Positions 53,101 through 64,000 of a stretch of 64,000 bases of DNA are shown piece after piece; the first letter of the stretch is position 1, and each line of letters opens with the position of its first letter. Under the pieces are notes generated by a model, which saw nothing but the letters and a program-made list of their open reading frames with translations, was not told where the DNA came from and made no database searches. This stretch comes from Rostratula benghalensis (lineage: Eukaryota > Chordata > Aves > Charadriiformes > Rostratulidae): positions 186,001 to 250,000 of the forward strand of contig VXAI01000067.1 of NCBI GenBank assembly GCA_013399305.1, in the 5' to 3' direction. A program made the position numbers and the translations under genes.

Positions 53101-54424
53101 AGAGTCAAAGCATATGGTCACAGGGCTCGTACTGCAATAACAAGAATTGTCCCAAGAGAAGACGCAGACTCCTGGCTTTGGAGTTCACAACCCACTTGTG
53201 CAGTGTTCTTACAGTTTACAGTGTCAGCTGAGACCCAGGAGCATACTCACTCCAGGGGCCATCTGTTATGCTCCGCACAACAACCTCTATTAACTCATTG
53301 TCACTGGGAAATCATTTACTTAATACATTGAGTTGGCTGTTCTTCCTGCAGAAGAAAGCTGTTCCATAAACATAAGAAGGTATTTCCAAACTTCAGCATT
53401 CATCACTTCCTTCCCTGCCTATTTCAGGTTAATTTTTAAAATCTCTTCTTCTGATACAGACTTTCATGAAGAAACAGTTTATTCAATAGTTTGCTTGTGA
53501 TCTTGAATAGTCCTGATTAATAAAAAGATCAAATTAGTGTTTCCCAAACTACTTCTTGAAGTGTGGGAGGAAAATAAAACATTCCCATGCTATTCCAGTG
53601 GCTGGAGAGAACTGCTCCAATTTTAATGGCAGGGATTTACACCCCACCCCCCTCCCTGTAAGGTTATTTACTCTGATATGGTTTTTTACAGACTGGGGCC
53701 CTTGTTCCTGCAAGCACTTGTGCACTGAGTAGCATGCTTTATCTCAGTGGAACTCATTCGGAGATACAAGTCTGCAGAAATCATGGCCACAGCTCTATTT
53801 CTGAATGCTGCTAGAGTACAAAGACTGCAAAAACAAAAAGACAGCGTCAACAAAACCTCAAGGTAGAGCAGCTCCCTGGCTACTGACTGAACTGTGTATC
53901 TCTAAAGGACTGTAAGTGATGCAATCGTGACATTTCCATTACTTTATGGCAGCATTTGTAACTGGAAGGACACGGTGGCAAAACCAGATTTAACGTAAGC
54001 CATGTTCTTCAGCACCCCTTTTAAAAAACAAAACAAAGTCAAATAAACAATTCAAGACAAAATAATCTAAGCTGACTTTGCAGTATTTGACTTGCTTTCA
54101 AAACCATTTTGTGTTTTTAGAAAATACTGTGGGTTCTGTACTCTCTGTGGTATTTCCAGCGGACACAGCTCTTCCTGTGGTATTAGACCTGGCACTGCCA
54201 CAAGAACTTTGCCCCTGATTGTCTCAATGAAAACACCACAAAAAGGAACACTTTCCACGACTGGCTGAAAACATCTAACATACACATATGTACAGGGATA
54301 CATTTAGATATATAATCAGGAAGGGGAAAAAGAAGAAAAAAAAATATCTGGAAAATAGATGAAAATGCAATGAATGATTTTACCAAAAGAAGGTGGGGAG
54401 AAGACAAGGATTTAGGAAAGGATT

Positions 54425-54445
54425 TTTGTTTGTTTGTTTGTTTTT
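54425..54445 (+). repeat. (TTTG)n simple repeat
   Basis: Four TTTG units are flanked by T-runs inside intron 1. Confidence 0.85.
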
Positions 54446-57400
54446 GAGAGATTCCAGTCAGACTCAAAAGCTTTGCTCATTTTTAGCTGGTGGATTTGAG
54501 CCAGAGCCTTTCCTTGGCTCTGACTCAACTCTATAGCTTTGATTCACTGAAATCTCACCCTCTGCTGGGGGGAGACCTGTCAGTGCTGCTCCTCCAAGGG
54601 GCAGGCAGGAATGGGAGGCACTGGCTCACCCACCTCTGTCCCTCTCTGGCAGTGGCATGGGGTTCCCTGTACCTGGAACCTACTCAACTACCCTTCTTTC
54701 CAGACAGAGTTACTGGATCATCTAGCCTCACCACGTCTTTTTGAAGTGTGAAAGCAGAGTCGAAGGGAATGAACCAGATTATATATAGACTATTACATGA
54801 GCTTCAAATGGGTTCCGATAATGTCACACTTCTCTGGGTGCTGGTCAGGATGCCCGGCAGCCACGAGACAGATACCTTCCACACGCTGGCAGGGAACAGC
54901 CATTTCCAGACTAGAGGCTGGGTTTTTCTGTCAAGTACAAAACAGTACTTGGCAGCCCCGGGTCCCCGGCACAGCCCTGGCAAAATGCCCCCACCGTCCC
55001 CATGAGAGGCCAACTCCATGGATGAGAGGGTCTTTTCTTCACTACCCATGTTCACGTATTCCAGCATGGCTGCTGAGGCTCCCAGCACAAAGCCAGCAGG
55101 GAGGTGGTGGGTTACCTGCCTTCCAGGAACTGCTGAGTCCACTGCCTTTTTACACATTATCCTAATGAGCCACGAGATGACAGTGACCTCACAGCACAGT
55201 CAGACCTAAACTGATGATCTGAAGTCTGCAGCTTTCATTCAACTATTTAGTTATCCAGGTCACACAATTCCCTCTGTGAGCTCAAAAAAATACATTATAG
55301 AGAAAGAAAATTGTAACGGGAAGCAGGTCAAGCTTAGACATACATGTGGCAGGGAGGTGAGGAGAAACACACAGCTAATTGCAGATTGCTGCCATTGCCA
55401 TATTAGTCATGCAACATAAATGCTGTGAAGTAACAAGCTTTATGGCAAAAGACTCTGATTTTGATTGTAAATTAAGTATTGTCAAGGTTGACAGAAATGT
55501 GCTGAGATCTGTCATATGTACCTAGCAGGGGACATGAGCTGTATTTAAGACCAGGCTAGTTTTGCAAGCACGGCTGAGCACTGTTTGGGATGCCATGGAG
55601 GAAAGAGGAGGCAAAGAGATCAAGGTTGGTGGTGACAGCACACACATACAATCTCAGACCACCTCTGCTTGTGGGAGCCATGAAGAGTTTTTCCAGGTCA
55701 GAGTAACCAAAACGTAACGCTGCTTGACCAACTATTTTCCTCATTTGGGTGCAAACAGAATCCACAGTCTTTAACCACATGGAGATTTTTCTCAGCAATG
55801 ATACTTTTCACTATGGAAACCCCTTCTCTTCCCTTATGCCCCAGTGCTGCATAAAAAGGGCAAAGGTACGAGCTGTGGCCATTAGGCATGCCCTCTTTCC
55901 TTCAAAGCAAGTAATTTAGAGATTTTTTTTCAAATTAATTTCTGATTGCATAAACAGTTGAGCTAGCTCCATTTTGCTGCGTTCTGTAGGAATTAATATC
56001 ATGACGCCAAAATGCCAATTTAAAACTTCTCAGTCAAAAAGTCTTGCTGAAGATGGGAGTTAAATATTCTGCCTTTTGGTACTTATCCAAAATGTACCTA
56101 TTCTTAACACAGAGCCATGTGGTAACAGCAAAAAAATCCAGACCTTTTCATCGCAAGCAAGGGATTTCATCAGAGCAAGTATCATTCCTGAACCTATAGC
56201 AAATTCAGGTTCGTGTTGCCGTAGGGTTCCTGGTGTGGGACATTTCCCAGACCCCCCAGGCCAGGTTCCCTTCTCCAGTTTTCAGTCAGCAGTACACAGC
56301 TATCCCACTCCAGCAGATGAAAAAGTTCCAGAAGCGTCTGTGTAAAACACCAGCCAGTAAAAATAGACTCTAACAAGTGAAAAATGCAACATCGAGATTA
56401 GAGAGTTGCAAAATGGTGAGAGACCATCACTCCAGAGGGGTAACTAAGCAACAACTGCTTTGTTTTGTTTTGAAATCTATACGAGGAATAAAAATACCAC
56501 CAAGCATAGAGTCAGCCCAGAAAAAATATTCTCTCCTTTGAAGAAGAGCTGGGGCAACGTCAACTCGTCTAGTTGTATGCAATGCATGAAAAAGTGTCAT
56601 CTTTGTTTGAAAACGGCCACCCCAGAGCTTCTTTTGACAACCTTGCAACTGACTGCTCAATGTCCCAGATAGGGATGGGACTGCTTTATTCATGTTTTTC
56701 TTGGTTTTATTTGAAAACAGTGTATTTAAGATACGTGTGCTATTCTTGAATAACCTGGTAGTAATACTGAAAATCTGAAGTTGATTTGCTAACAGAAATA
56801 AAGCCTCCCTTGGAAGTGATATGAGCTTCTATGCACTGAGGGGTCTAACCACAGCAGAGGGTTAATTAACCTAGTGAGCACTACATTAAAACCCTATTAA
56901 GCTCAACCCTATTAAGTTCCAAATACCTGTCCAAGGGAACATTGTCCTTTCCACAGCCAAATGTACTCTTAAATTCATGAAAAGCCAAAATAAACCAGTC
57001 CTCGGGTAAATTCTGCTGGATAAACTCTAAAACTCAGGCTGAGATACGATAAGACACTTAACATAAAGAAACAGAAAGTGCTGTGTAACTGTTTAAGACT
57101 TTTACCATTTCAAAGGAAAGACTCTTTCCCAAGTCCAAGACAAGACACAGGGCACCATCAGAGCAACAGTCCTTGCTCCTTGTTCCTTGACCTCTTCAAA
57201 TGCTCATTAGAAGGACAAAGGAGGTGGGGAAAGTCTGCAGCTCTAACCAAAACCATACTAAATCCTCACCAGTCCAAACAGGACTCACTTGTACTATTAA
57301 AACCAAATGGCAACAAGTCAAAAGGAAAATGAATCCCAACAGATGAAGACTCTTTATCATTAGGAAGAAGAAATGACCAGGTGGTCTGCAAAGGCAGCAG

Positions 57401-60400
57401 CTGCTGCTCCTGTCCTAGCCCTGTGGACTTCTGTGCCGTGCACCTCCAAGGCAATCCAGAGGAGCCAGGATCTATGGCAGTGAGCGAGCTACCACCTGAA
57501 CAGCCCCAGCCCCAGCCAGGAGCCCCAGCTGCCACACAGCTGCAAGTTCTCTTACAGAGGAGAAAAACACTCGGCAAAATATAACACACAGAAAAAAGTG
57601 GTTTTAGCCTATTAAACTGAAATTACTGGATCTTTAGTGATGTTGAGTTAGATCACCACCACAGTTGACTCCAAGATAGCTTCATCATCAAATAATTACT
57701 AGGCTGAAATTTTCCTACTGAACCAATTCAGGGACAATCTTTATAGGGGTATAAGCACATAAAGACAGAGAAGTGACTCATAATTTCCCAAAACATCCAA
57801 GTAAATTGCTCCTGCATAAGATGAGGATCACTGGAAATCCTAGTTGGTGCCCACATGCATTTTGGGAACCTGTCATAAACCTGCCCTTTAATCCCTCAAA
57901 GAGGAATGCTTGCTTTCAGGCATTAACTGCAATCGTTTTTTACCACTGGACGGTTTTGAATTTCATGATGTGATATCAAGATATCTGAAAACTGAATGAG
58001 ATTACTTCTGGCACTTTCTTGACCTTTTACACAAATGTAACTGTATCACCATCACTGGGAGAGAAGAACCTCTCCCAACATTTATAAATAGTACTCTCCC
58101 TTTGTCATATGAGCAGAAAAATATTATGACATACTCTGTTAACACTTATAAACACATTTCATCTAAATCACAGAATAATGTTCCAACAGAGTGATAAAGA
58201 AAACTTCCTTCTATAGCAATGCAGTGTGCAAAGTCATCCCTGTCCTGCTGAAGAAACAGCATAAGATCAGAGGCAGGACTCCTTCACAAGCTGGCAGAGG
58301 GTACCTGGAGAGTTGCCTAATTCTGGGTGACTCCTGTGGTGTCCCTGGTGTCACTCCTCACACACCAGGAGGGGTAGAGGTAGAGAATTCTCCAGTGAAC
58401 CAGCTGTATGGGTCAGGAGGGAAATGTCTCCCAGGAGGAAAATTCTGAACAACCAGCTTGTGAACAGAGCTCCCGAGGAGGGTCACGCACCCTTCTCTAC
58501 ACTCAGGCCCTTGGCAGTGACATGCAGCGTGTAGTTTGCTTAAAGTAGGAGCAAACTTCAGCTATTTCTAAGGCACAGGTTTATTTCTTGCTGAGGTCAG
58601 AGAGTGATCCCTCTGAGTGCAAATGGATTGGATTGGATCCTAGGTAATTTGTATCACACATATTTCTAAGTACTTCAGCCTGTCTTTAAGGAAACAAAAT
58701 CTACGTTTCAGCACCTTCTAAGAAGTCTTGCTGTAATTGCTGTTTTGCAGTGAAGATAAGCTCTCTGCCCCCATGGCACAGGAGAATGTCAAGTCACTGC
58801 TGTTGCTAATGTTGGTTAGACTGAAAGTCATGGAAGAAGACACAGTTAAAATGAAATTACAATTTCATTGTGATGACTCCAAACAAGCAGCCATTGGGGT
58901 TATGCCCTTCTCATTCCAACAGATGGAGACAGAGACCTTTGGGTTTAAGCATCATGCCTCAATCTCAAAATCTACAAATTTAGGTGTTCTCCTAGTTTAT
59001 CCATGCACATTCCCAAAATCTTTAGACTCTCATGTAACTTCCTACTAGAGGAACAACAGCAATAGGGGAAACAGATCAGTTTACAGGATTATGTATAAAA
59101 ATAAGATGAAGGTGTAAACTTTAAAAAAACCCAACAAAACAATCTTTTTTCATCTCCTGTACTAGATTACACCCAGTAATAGTCCAAAAAGCAGTGCTAG
59201 AATGAGAGGGAATAGGTTTGCTTAAATTGCATTTAAGCAACTTCAATAATAAAACTCTCTTGAGTTCCAGGAAACAGTCTAATAGTTGGAGGAAAAAACA
59301 CAGGTCAAACATTTTCGCTGCTAAACATTTTCACTGCTTATGGTATTCCAAAGGTGTGGATGCTCTTTGAGCTTCATAACTGCTGACTAAGCAACTGAAG
59401 CCAGTGAGGGTTCTGAGCTGCTCAGTACTTCAGAAAAGCACGTCACATCCCCAGAATATGCTGGGTTCCTAAAAATAACCTTGGGAAATGGTGTCTTTGC
59501 ATTTCAGCAAACCAGGGAAATGTTGCAGTAGATCCTGTTGACATTGGCTTCTTATGGGCTCCAAGAAGAGTGACTTTCTCAGCAATGCAAAATTCAAAAG
59601 AAACTGTTTGTCTGGGCCATGTAAGGTTACCGAATTCAAGATACCTTTCACAGAATAGTTACCTGATACATTTAAGATAGCCCCCCTCTCCTTTTTCTGG
59701 AAATACGTAGCCAATGTACTACCATTTGAACTATAACATTTCCTTATCCTACCTCCACTCTAAAGTCATCTGTCTTAGCATTTTCTGAGGAGTTGCAATT
59801 CACTGTTACCACAACATGCACTTTTTTTCCCCCCAATGTTTTTTATACTTCCACCTCACAACATTCACTACAGCAGTTGGCACTTTTTTCTCCCTCCATG
59901 CTCAAGCGTTTCACCTTCAGGAAACATCCCAGCTCCTGTAGCCAACAGGATAAGAAACCACAGTGGTTTCTGTACTTGGTTTTACTGAACAACTGAAAAC
60001 ACTGTCAAGTTTCCAGTATGACCATCTGAATCTCAAATCTAGTACATACATAGTACATACCTTTGACCTACTAACAACCTCTACCATGAAGAAGCAAACA
60101 ACAGAGAGAGTTCTCCTTTGATCCATGTATTACTTTACCCACTGATTTGCTGGATTTCATATGAAAATGGCAGCACTAATTGAAACAAACAAACAAAAAC
60201 ATGTTTTGACTCCTTAAGGCAGGAGGACCCTGCTTAAATATAATAAATTCAACATCTGTGTATGTCCTCTCTCTTTTCTCTTCAGCAGCTCCAAGCTCTG
60301 CATTTTCCTTACTGCTAAAACTCTGTGTAAGTGGTTGACTGTCTTGCCTGTTCCAGCTTTTCTTTGTCCAGCTTCCTTACCTCCAACTCTTCTCCTCTAC

Positions 60401-60419
60401 TCTACCCTGAAGTGAGCTG

Positions 60420-60835
60420 CTGAAATCCCCTCTGAATTTCTCCAGTGGTTTCCTGTTATTGCTGCAAACTCAACTTACAGTAGTCTATATGTTTTTCACA
60501 TCATCTACATCTTTGCTCCGCTCTAGCTCCTCCCATACCATTGTCCCCACTATTATTTTTGTAGTTTTCTATCTTTCCTTCACACTCAGAGCAGCTTCTC
60601 ACTTCTCTTCAGTCCCCTTTGCCTCTGAGCCTCATCAGCAGGTCTGTTTATGCAAGACCTCTTTTTTTTTCCCCTCTTTGCTCTTTACTCATTAACCACC
60701 AACACTCTAATTCTCCCCTAAAGTATTTCTTCATTGCTTGATCTTGCCTCTGTCTACATTAACTTCTAACCTCTTCCGCACAAGAATCCTATCTTGCTGT
60801 TTGTTTGGTTCCTGAGCATAATTTTAACATTTCTT
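60420..60835 (+). mobile_element. Ancient L2-like LINE 3' end
   Basis: The stretch begins with a TTTCTCCAGTGGTTTCCTG word typical of the L2 coding 3' end. It stays strongly pyrimidine-rich for about 350 bases and ends with a decayed version of the shared L2/MIR-type tail (CCTCTTCCGCACAAGAATCC, then TATCTTGCTGTTTGT, then AGCATAAT). Order and orientation agree with a plus-strand copy. The match is from memory and by eye, so borders and subfamily are uncertain. Confidence 0.42.
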
Positions 60836-63800
60836 CACAGGGAAAAAAGGGTTAGAACAAATAACTCAAAAGCTGTAGGAGTTTCTTGAAGATAAACATA
60901 CTGAATTCAATGGGCAGTTCGAACTTTATGGTAGAACATATAAGCAGCTTAAAAGAAAACATGACACTACTCTGTAAAGGCAAATAACTGCGGTAGTTAA
61001 ACAGTTACAAGAACAAATTGAGCGTATGGAAGATTTTATTTAATTGTAAGCAAATCAAAGATGCACATCTCTCCTACTTGTTAGTCGGCATGACTGTCTG
61101 TGATGTGTTTTTTTTGTTCAGGTGGAAATGGCATGGCTCTAGATGTGTCCATGAGACAGCTCCACCTCCTGAACAAAACACTGTCACCACCCTTGAAGGT
61201 GAGCATGTTACTGGGAAAAGAAAGAATATACTTAAACGCATCAGTGTAAAAGTAGTTCCTTATTTTCAATTTCTAATACCAAAGAATTGTCCATCTGGCA
61301 AATGGTATCCAATTTGATGTTCCTTTTTATGGAGTGACCACAGAAAGCCAAAGTGACAGAAAATAGCCTGAGTGAGATTCAACACTGTCATGAAGAAAGA
61401 TGCTTAGTCTGGAAGCTCACTCTATTGTCTTTTTCTGGTAACTGTCTAATTGCTAACCAGACTTAAGATTTCACTCACAAGTCTGTCTTACTTTTGAAGG
61501 CAGAGATGAAAACTGAAGCTGCAGAAGTTAATAAAAGCCAAGCTCTGTGCTTCCCTAGGGACAGCTGCATGTGTTCTGAACCTGCACTTGTTCTACTGCA
61601 GTCAATGGAGCGATGACAGTTCATCAAGACTCAGGCTTTACCTCCAAAGATGTATATGGACTTTTTTCTGCACTTTATTTAATTCCAAAGAAGTGTTGAT
61701 TTAGGTAAATCACCCAAAGCGCAGTTGTCCCCTTCTAAAACTAATGTACACTGCTGAAGGAACAGATCCAACAGGAAAACAGTCAAAGCTGAGACTAACA
61801 CCATATGACCAATCCCTGCCAAACAGAACCAGCACAGATTATGCTCGGCAACACTGTGAAATGTGCAAGATAATAAGCATGACACAGCATGCTGAAAAAC
61901 TAGCTGCAATGCATGAATAGGATGTAAAGTACAAACTTCAAAAACCCCTCTAGAAGAGTAATCAGTTCCACGCAACCATTCATGTACAAAGACCACAGCA
62001 ATATTAATCTTTCATAATCCCTTTGAAAATATCTGGAAAACAACTCAGACAATATTTGAGTAGGGCTATAAAGCAAGTAAGTAAATCAGTAAGTAGTATC
62101 AAGCTGTCACACACACACACGATATAGACTCTGAAAACACGCTCACAGACAACTTTCTAAAAAGATAGTAACAACCAAAACCAGCATCCTTCATATGTTA
62201 CTCAGATACCAAACTCCACATGTCAGGAACACAGATATGTCCAAATCCACCTTTCTAACCATAAACCACCATGCTGTTTCTGCACAGGAGGGAACAAATA
62301 GAAACAGCATTACCCATGTCTGGAGGCCAAACGCTGTTATGTTGAGGCTGGAAAGATGAAAGAGGATCCTCCAACCCTCAACAGAAGCCCTCAACTTCCT
62401 GACAAATTGCAGACTGACAGCAAAACATAGACATAATCTGTCCCCTGGCACTGAAACCCACCCTGCCTCCCATGCAGACTGTAGCATGGTCACCCTTTAG
62501 CATCACAGACTCCAAAGGCAGGAGGCTGGGCTGGTGGGCTGCTCAGTCCCAAACCCTGCTGCTCCTGCAGCTTCTCAACCACCTGCTGTCCCACCAACAT
62601 GGAGCTGTGGAATAGGCCCTCGAGTCTGCATGTAACACACACAACGACTAAGCAAGCACGAAGTGAAACACGTTTGAGTTTTGTAGTAAGAAAAGTGAGC
62701 TTAAATAAGTAAGAAAAAGAGCCATCAGGAAGCTGGGGAAGCCAGGGTTCAAGTTCTCGGTCTACCACAGAGTTTTTGTGACCCCAGACAAGTTGTTTAT
62801 TCCCCACACGCCTGAGCAATAGCTCCGTGGGTGGCGCAGAGGAGGAATACATTATAGACTGGGAGGTATTTGGATACAGGAATACCCAAGAGGTCTAGGA
62901 CTGGCATATTTACACATACAGAAACCACTCAGAGACAATAACTCAGAAAGTACTAAGTTCCAAAATAATAAATCCATTAATCTTGATAGCAAACAAAAGA
63001 GTAAGCACAAACAGAGGAAAATACTCATGGACACAAGAACTGTGGTCATTTCTCTCAGCTCATTACATGGTCCTAAAAGTCAAGAAATAGAAGGTATTTT
63101 CTTACAAACGTAACTTTGTTTTTATGTGAGGGATTACAGCTGCCCCAAACCCCACGAGCAGAAACACACCTATGTGTTGTGTCCTGTCCAACCTGAAACA
63201 ACTGGAGATGGCTGTGGAACAGCAGAGTAAATCATGGGCACTTCTGCAGATGCAGCCAAGCTTCACGCCGACTGTCAAACATGGCTGTAAAACTACAGAG
63301 CACAAATTCAATTCACTTCTCAGTGGAAACACAAGCTGGCTTATATAACCTCTGCCCAGCAGTTAACAAAAAACCATCATTAATCGGAGAGAATACAAAC
63401 CTCATCCAAGAGCCCGCTAGCTTTTCTTGGGACACATCAGTTAAAAAAGCAAGACAGCTCTATTTTCTAAATACATACCAAGGGATTTAACTCTCCACAG
63501 TTTTTCTTTTAAATGATCAAAATATTTGTTTGACAATTACTTTTTAAATGTGCGAGAGATTTTGAGTTTAAATACCATAACTTGCCATAGCAAAAACAAA
63601 CCATAAATAACTTGCTTAAAAAGTAAATTCTAACTGAAAAGGGGACCATTCATTCTTTGAAGTGCATTTCCTTTTCTATTAGGCTGATAGGGCAATTTTA
63701 TAAGAAAAATCACAAGAGAGGAAAATAGTGTGTGACCAACTTTTGCACCTTGCAAAAGAGTTCAAGATTTTTCTGTTAAAATATATTCTCTGGTACTAAA

Positions 63801-64000
63801 GGAAAGGATATTTTCCTTGATAACTTCATCTTTACTCTTAAGCCAAAGGAACATGATGTTAAAATCTGCGCAAATATAGCTCAAACCACAGTCCTTTGTG
63901 TGTGTTCTTGAACTGTTTCAAGAAGCCCTAGAGATATCACACATTATCCCATGATTCAAAGCTTTAACCTTGAGGGAAAATACACAAAACAGCTTCAGAT
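60836..64000 (-). other. PDE8A: PDE8A intron 1, last part in window
   Basis: No exon was recognised, and no GC-rich CpG-island-like sequence of the kind expected around the first exon. The promoter and the N-terminal exon therefore lie to the right of 64000. A short (CA)n run is at 62108-62120. Confidence 0.7.

Larger units (their letters stand above)
34990..60419 (-). other. PDE8A: PDE8A intron 1, third part
   Basis: No exon or RNA gene was recognised. Visible items are simple repeats (GTTT units at 35141-35169 and 54425-54445; TA-rich at 36545-36582), a pyrimidine-rich stretch at about 50510-50690, an X-box-like word at 44659-44673 and an isolated ATTCTGTGATTCTATGA at 47737-47753. Nothing else stands out. 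Confidence 0.65.

Overview
The window looks like avian nuclear DNA. It opens with the characteristic 3' end of a CR1 LINE (the GGTCCCTTCCAACCC motif followed by ATTCTATG octamers). It is AT-rich and poor in recent repeats, and it carries one multi-exon vertebrate gene on the minus strand. There is no bacterial or viral gene organisation, operon, CRISPR array or RNA gene that I can support.

The gene is PDE8A, a high-affinity, IBMX-insensitive cAMP phosphodiesterase. I located thirteen internal coding exons between 17840 and 2118. All have GT..AG introns and all phases agree, giving one uninterrupted 389-codon reading frame. This is the regulatory half of the protein: the short conserved lead-in (DVQFGPMR), the response-regulator-like receiver (REC) domain, the PAS domain, the linker with the RRKGS protein-kinase-A site, and the conserved pre-catalytic segment ending at GGLMT. 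The GC-rich first coding exon (the N-terminus with the expected MGC lipidation motif) is not in the window and must lie beyond 64000. The catalytic HD-domain exons must lie to the left of position 1. PDE8A is preferred over PDE8B because of paralogue-typical stretches ([30 protein letters not shown]), judged from memory of the two families.

Layout: 1-2117 is partial intron with the CR1 tail; 2118-6655 holds six exons; 6656-11774 is a 5.1 kb intron; 11775-17840 holds seven exons; 17841-64000 is more than 46 kb of intron 1. Inside the introns I see decayed repeats only: a CR1 reverse-transcriptase fragment near 17.2-17.6 kb, a possible DNA-transposon end near 29.0 kb, an L2-like 3' end near 60.4-60.8 kb, and simple repeats. 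One minus-strand reading frame near 27.5-27.8 kb has a clean membrane-helix-like segment. It is the only non-PDE8A stretch that I think deserves a coding test, and it could well be chance.

I found no clearly undescribed system. The most interesting items are the retained acceptor-type aspartate of the REC domain, and a set of tandem 3' splice sites that would allow a 17-codon in-frame change next to the PKA site.
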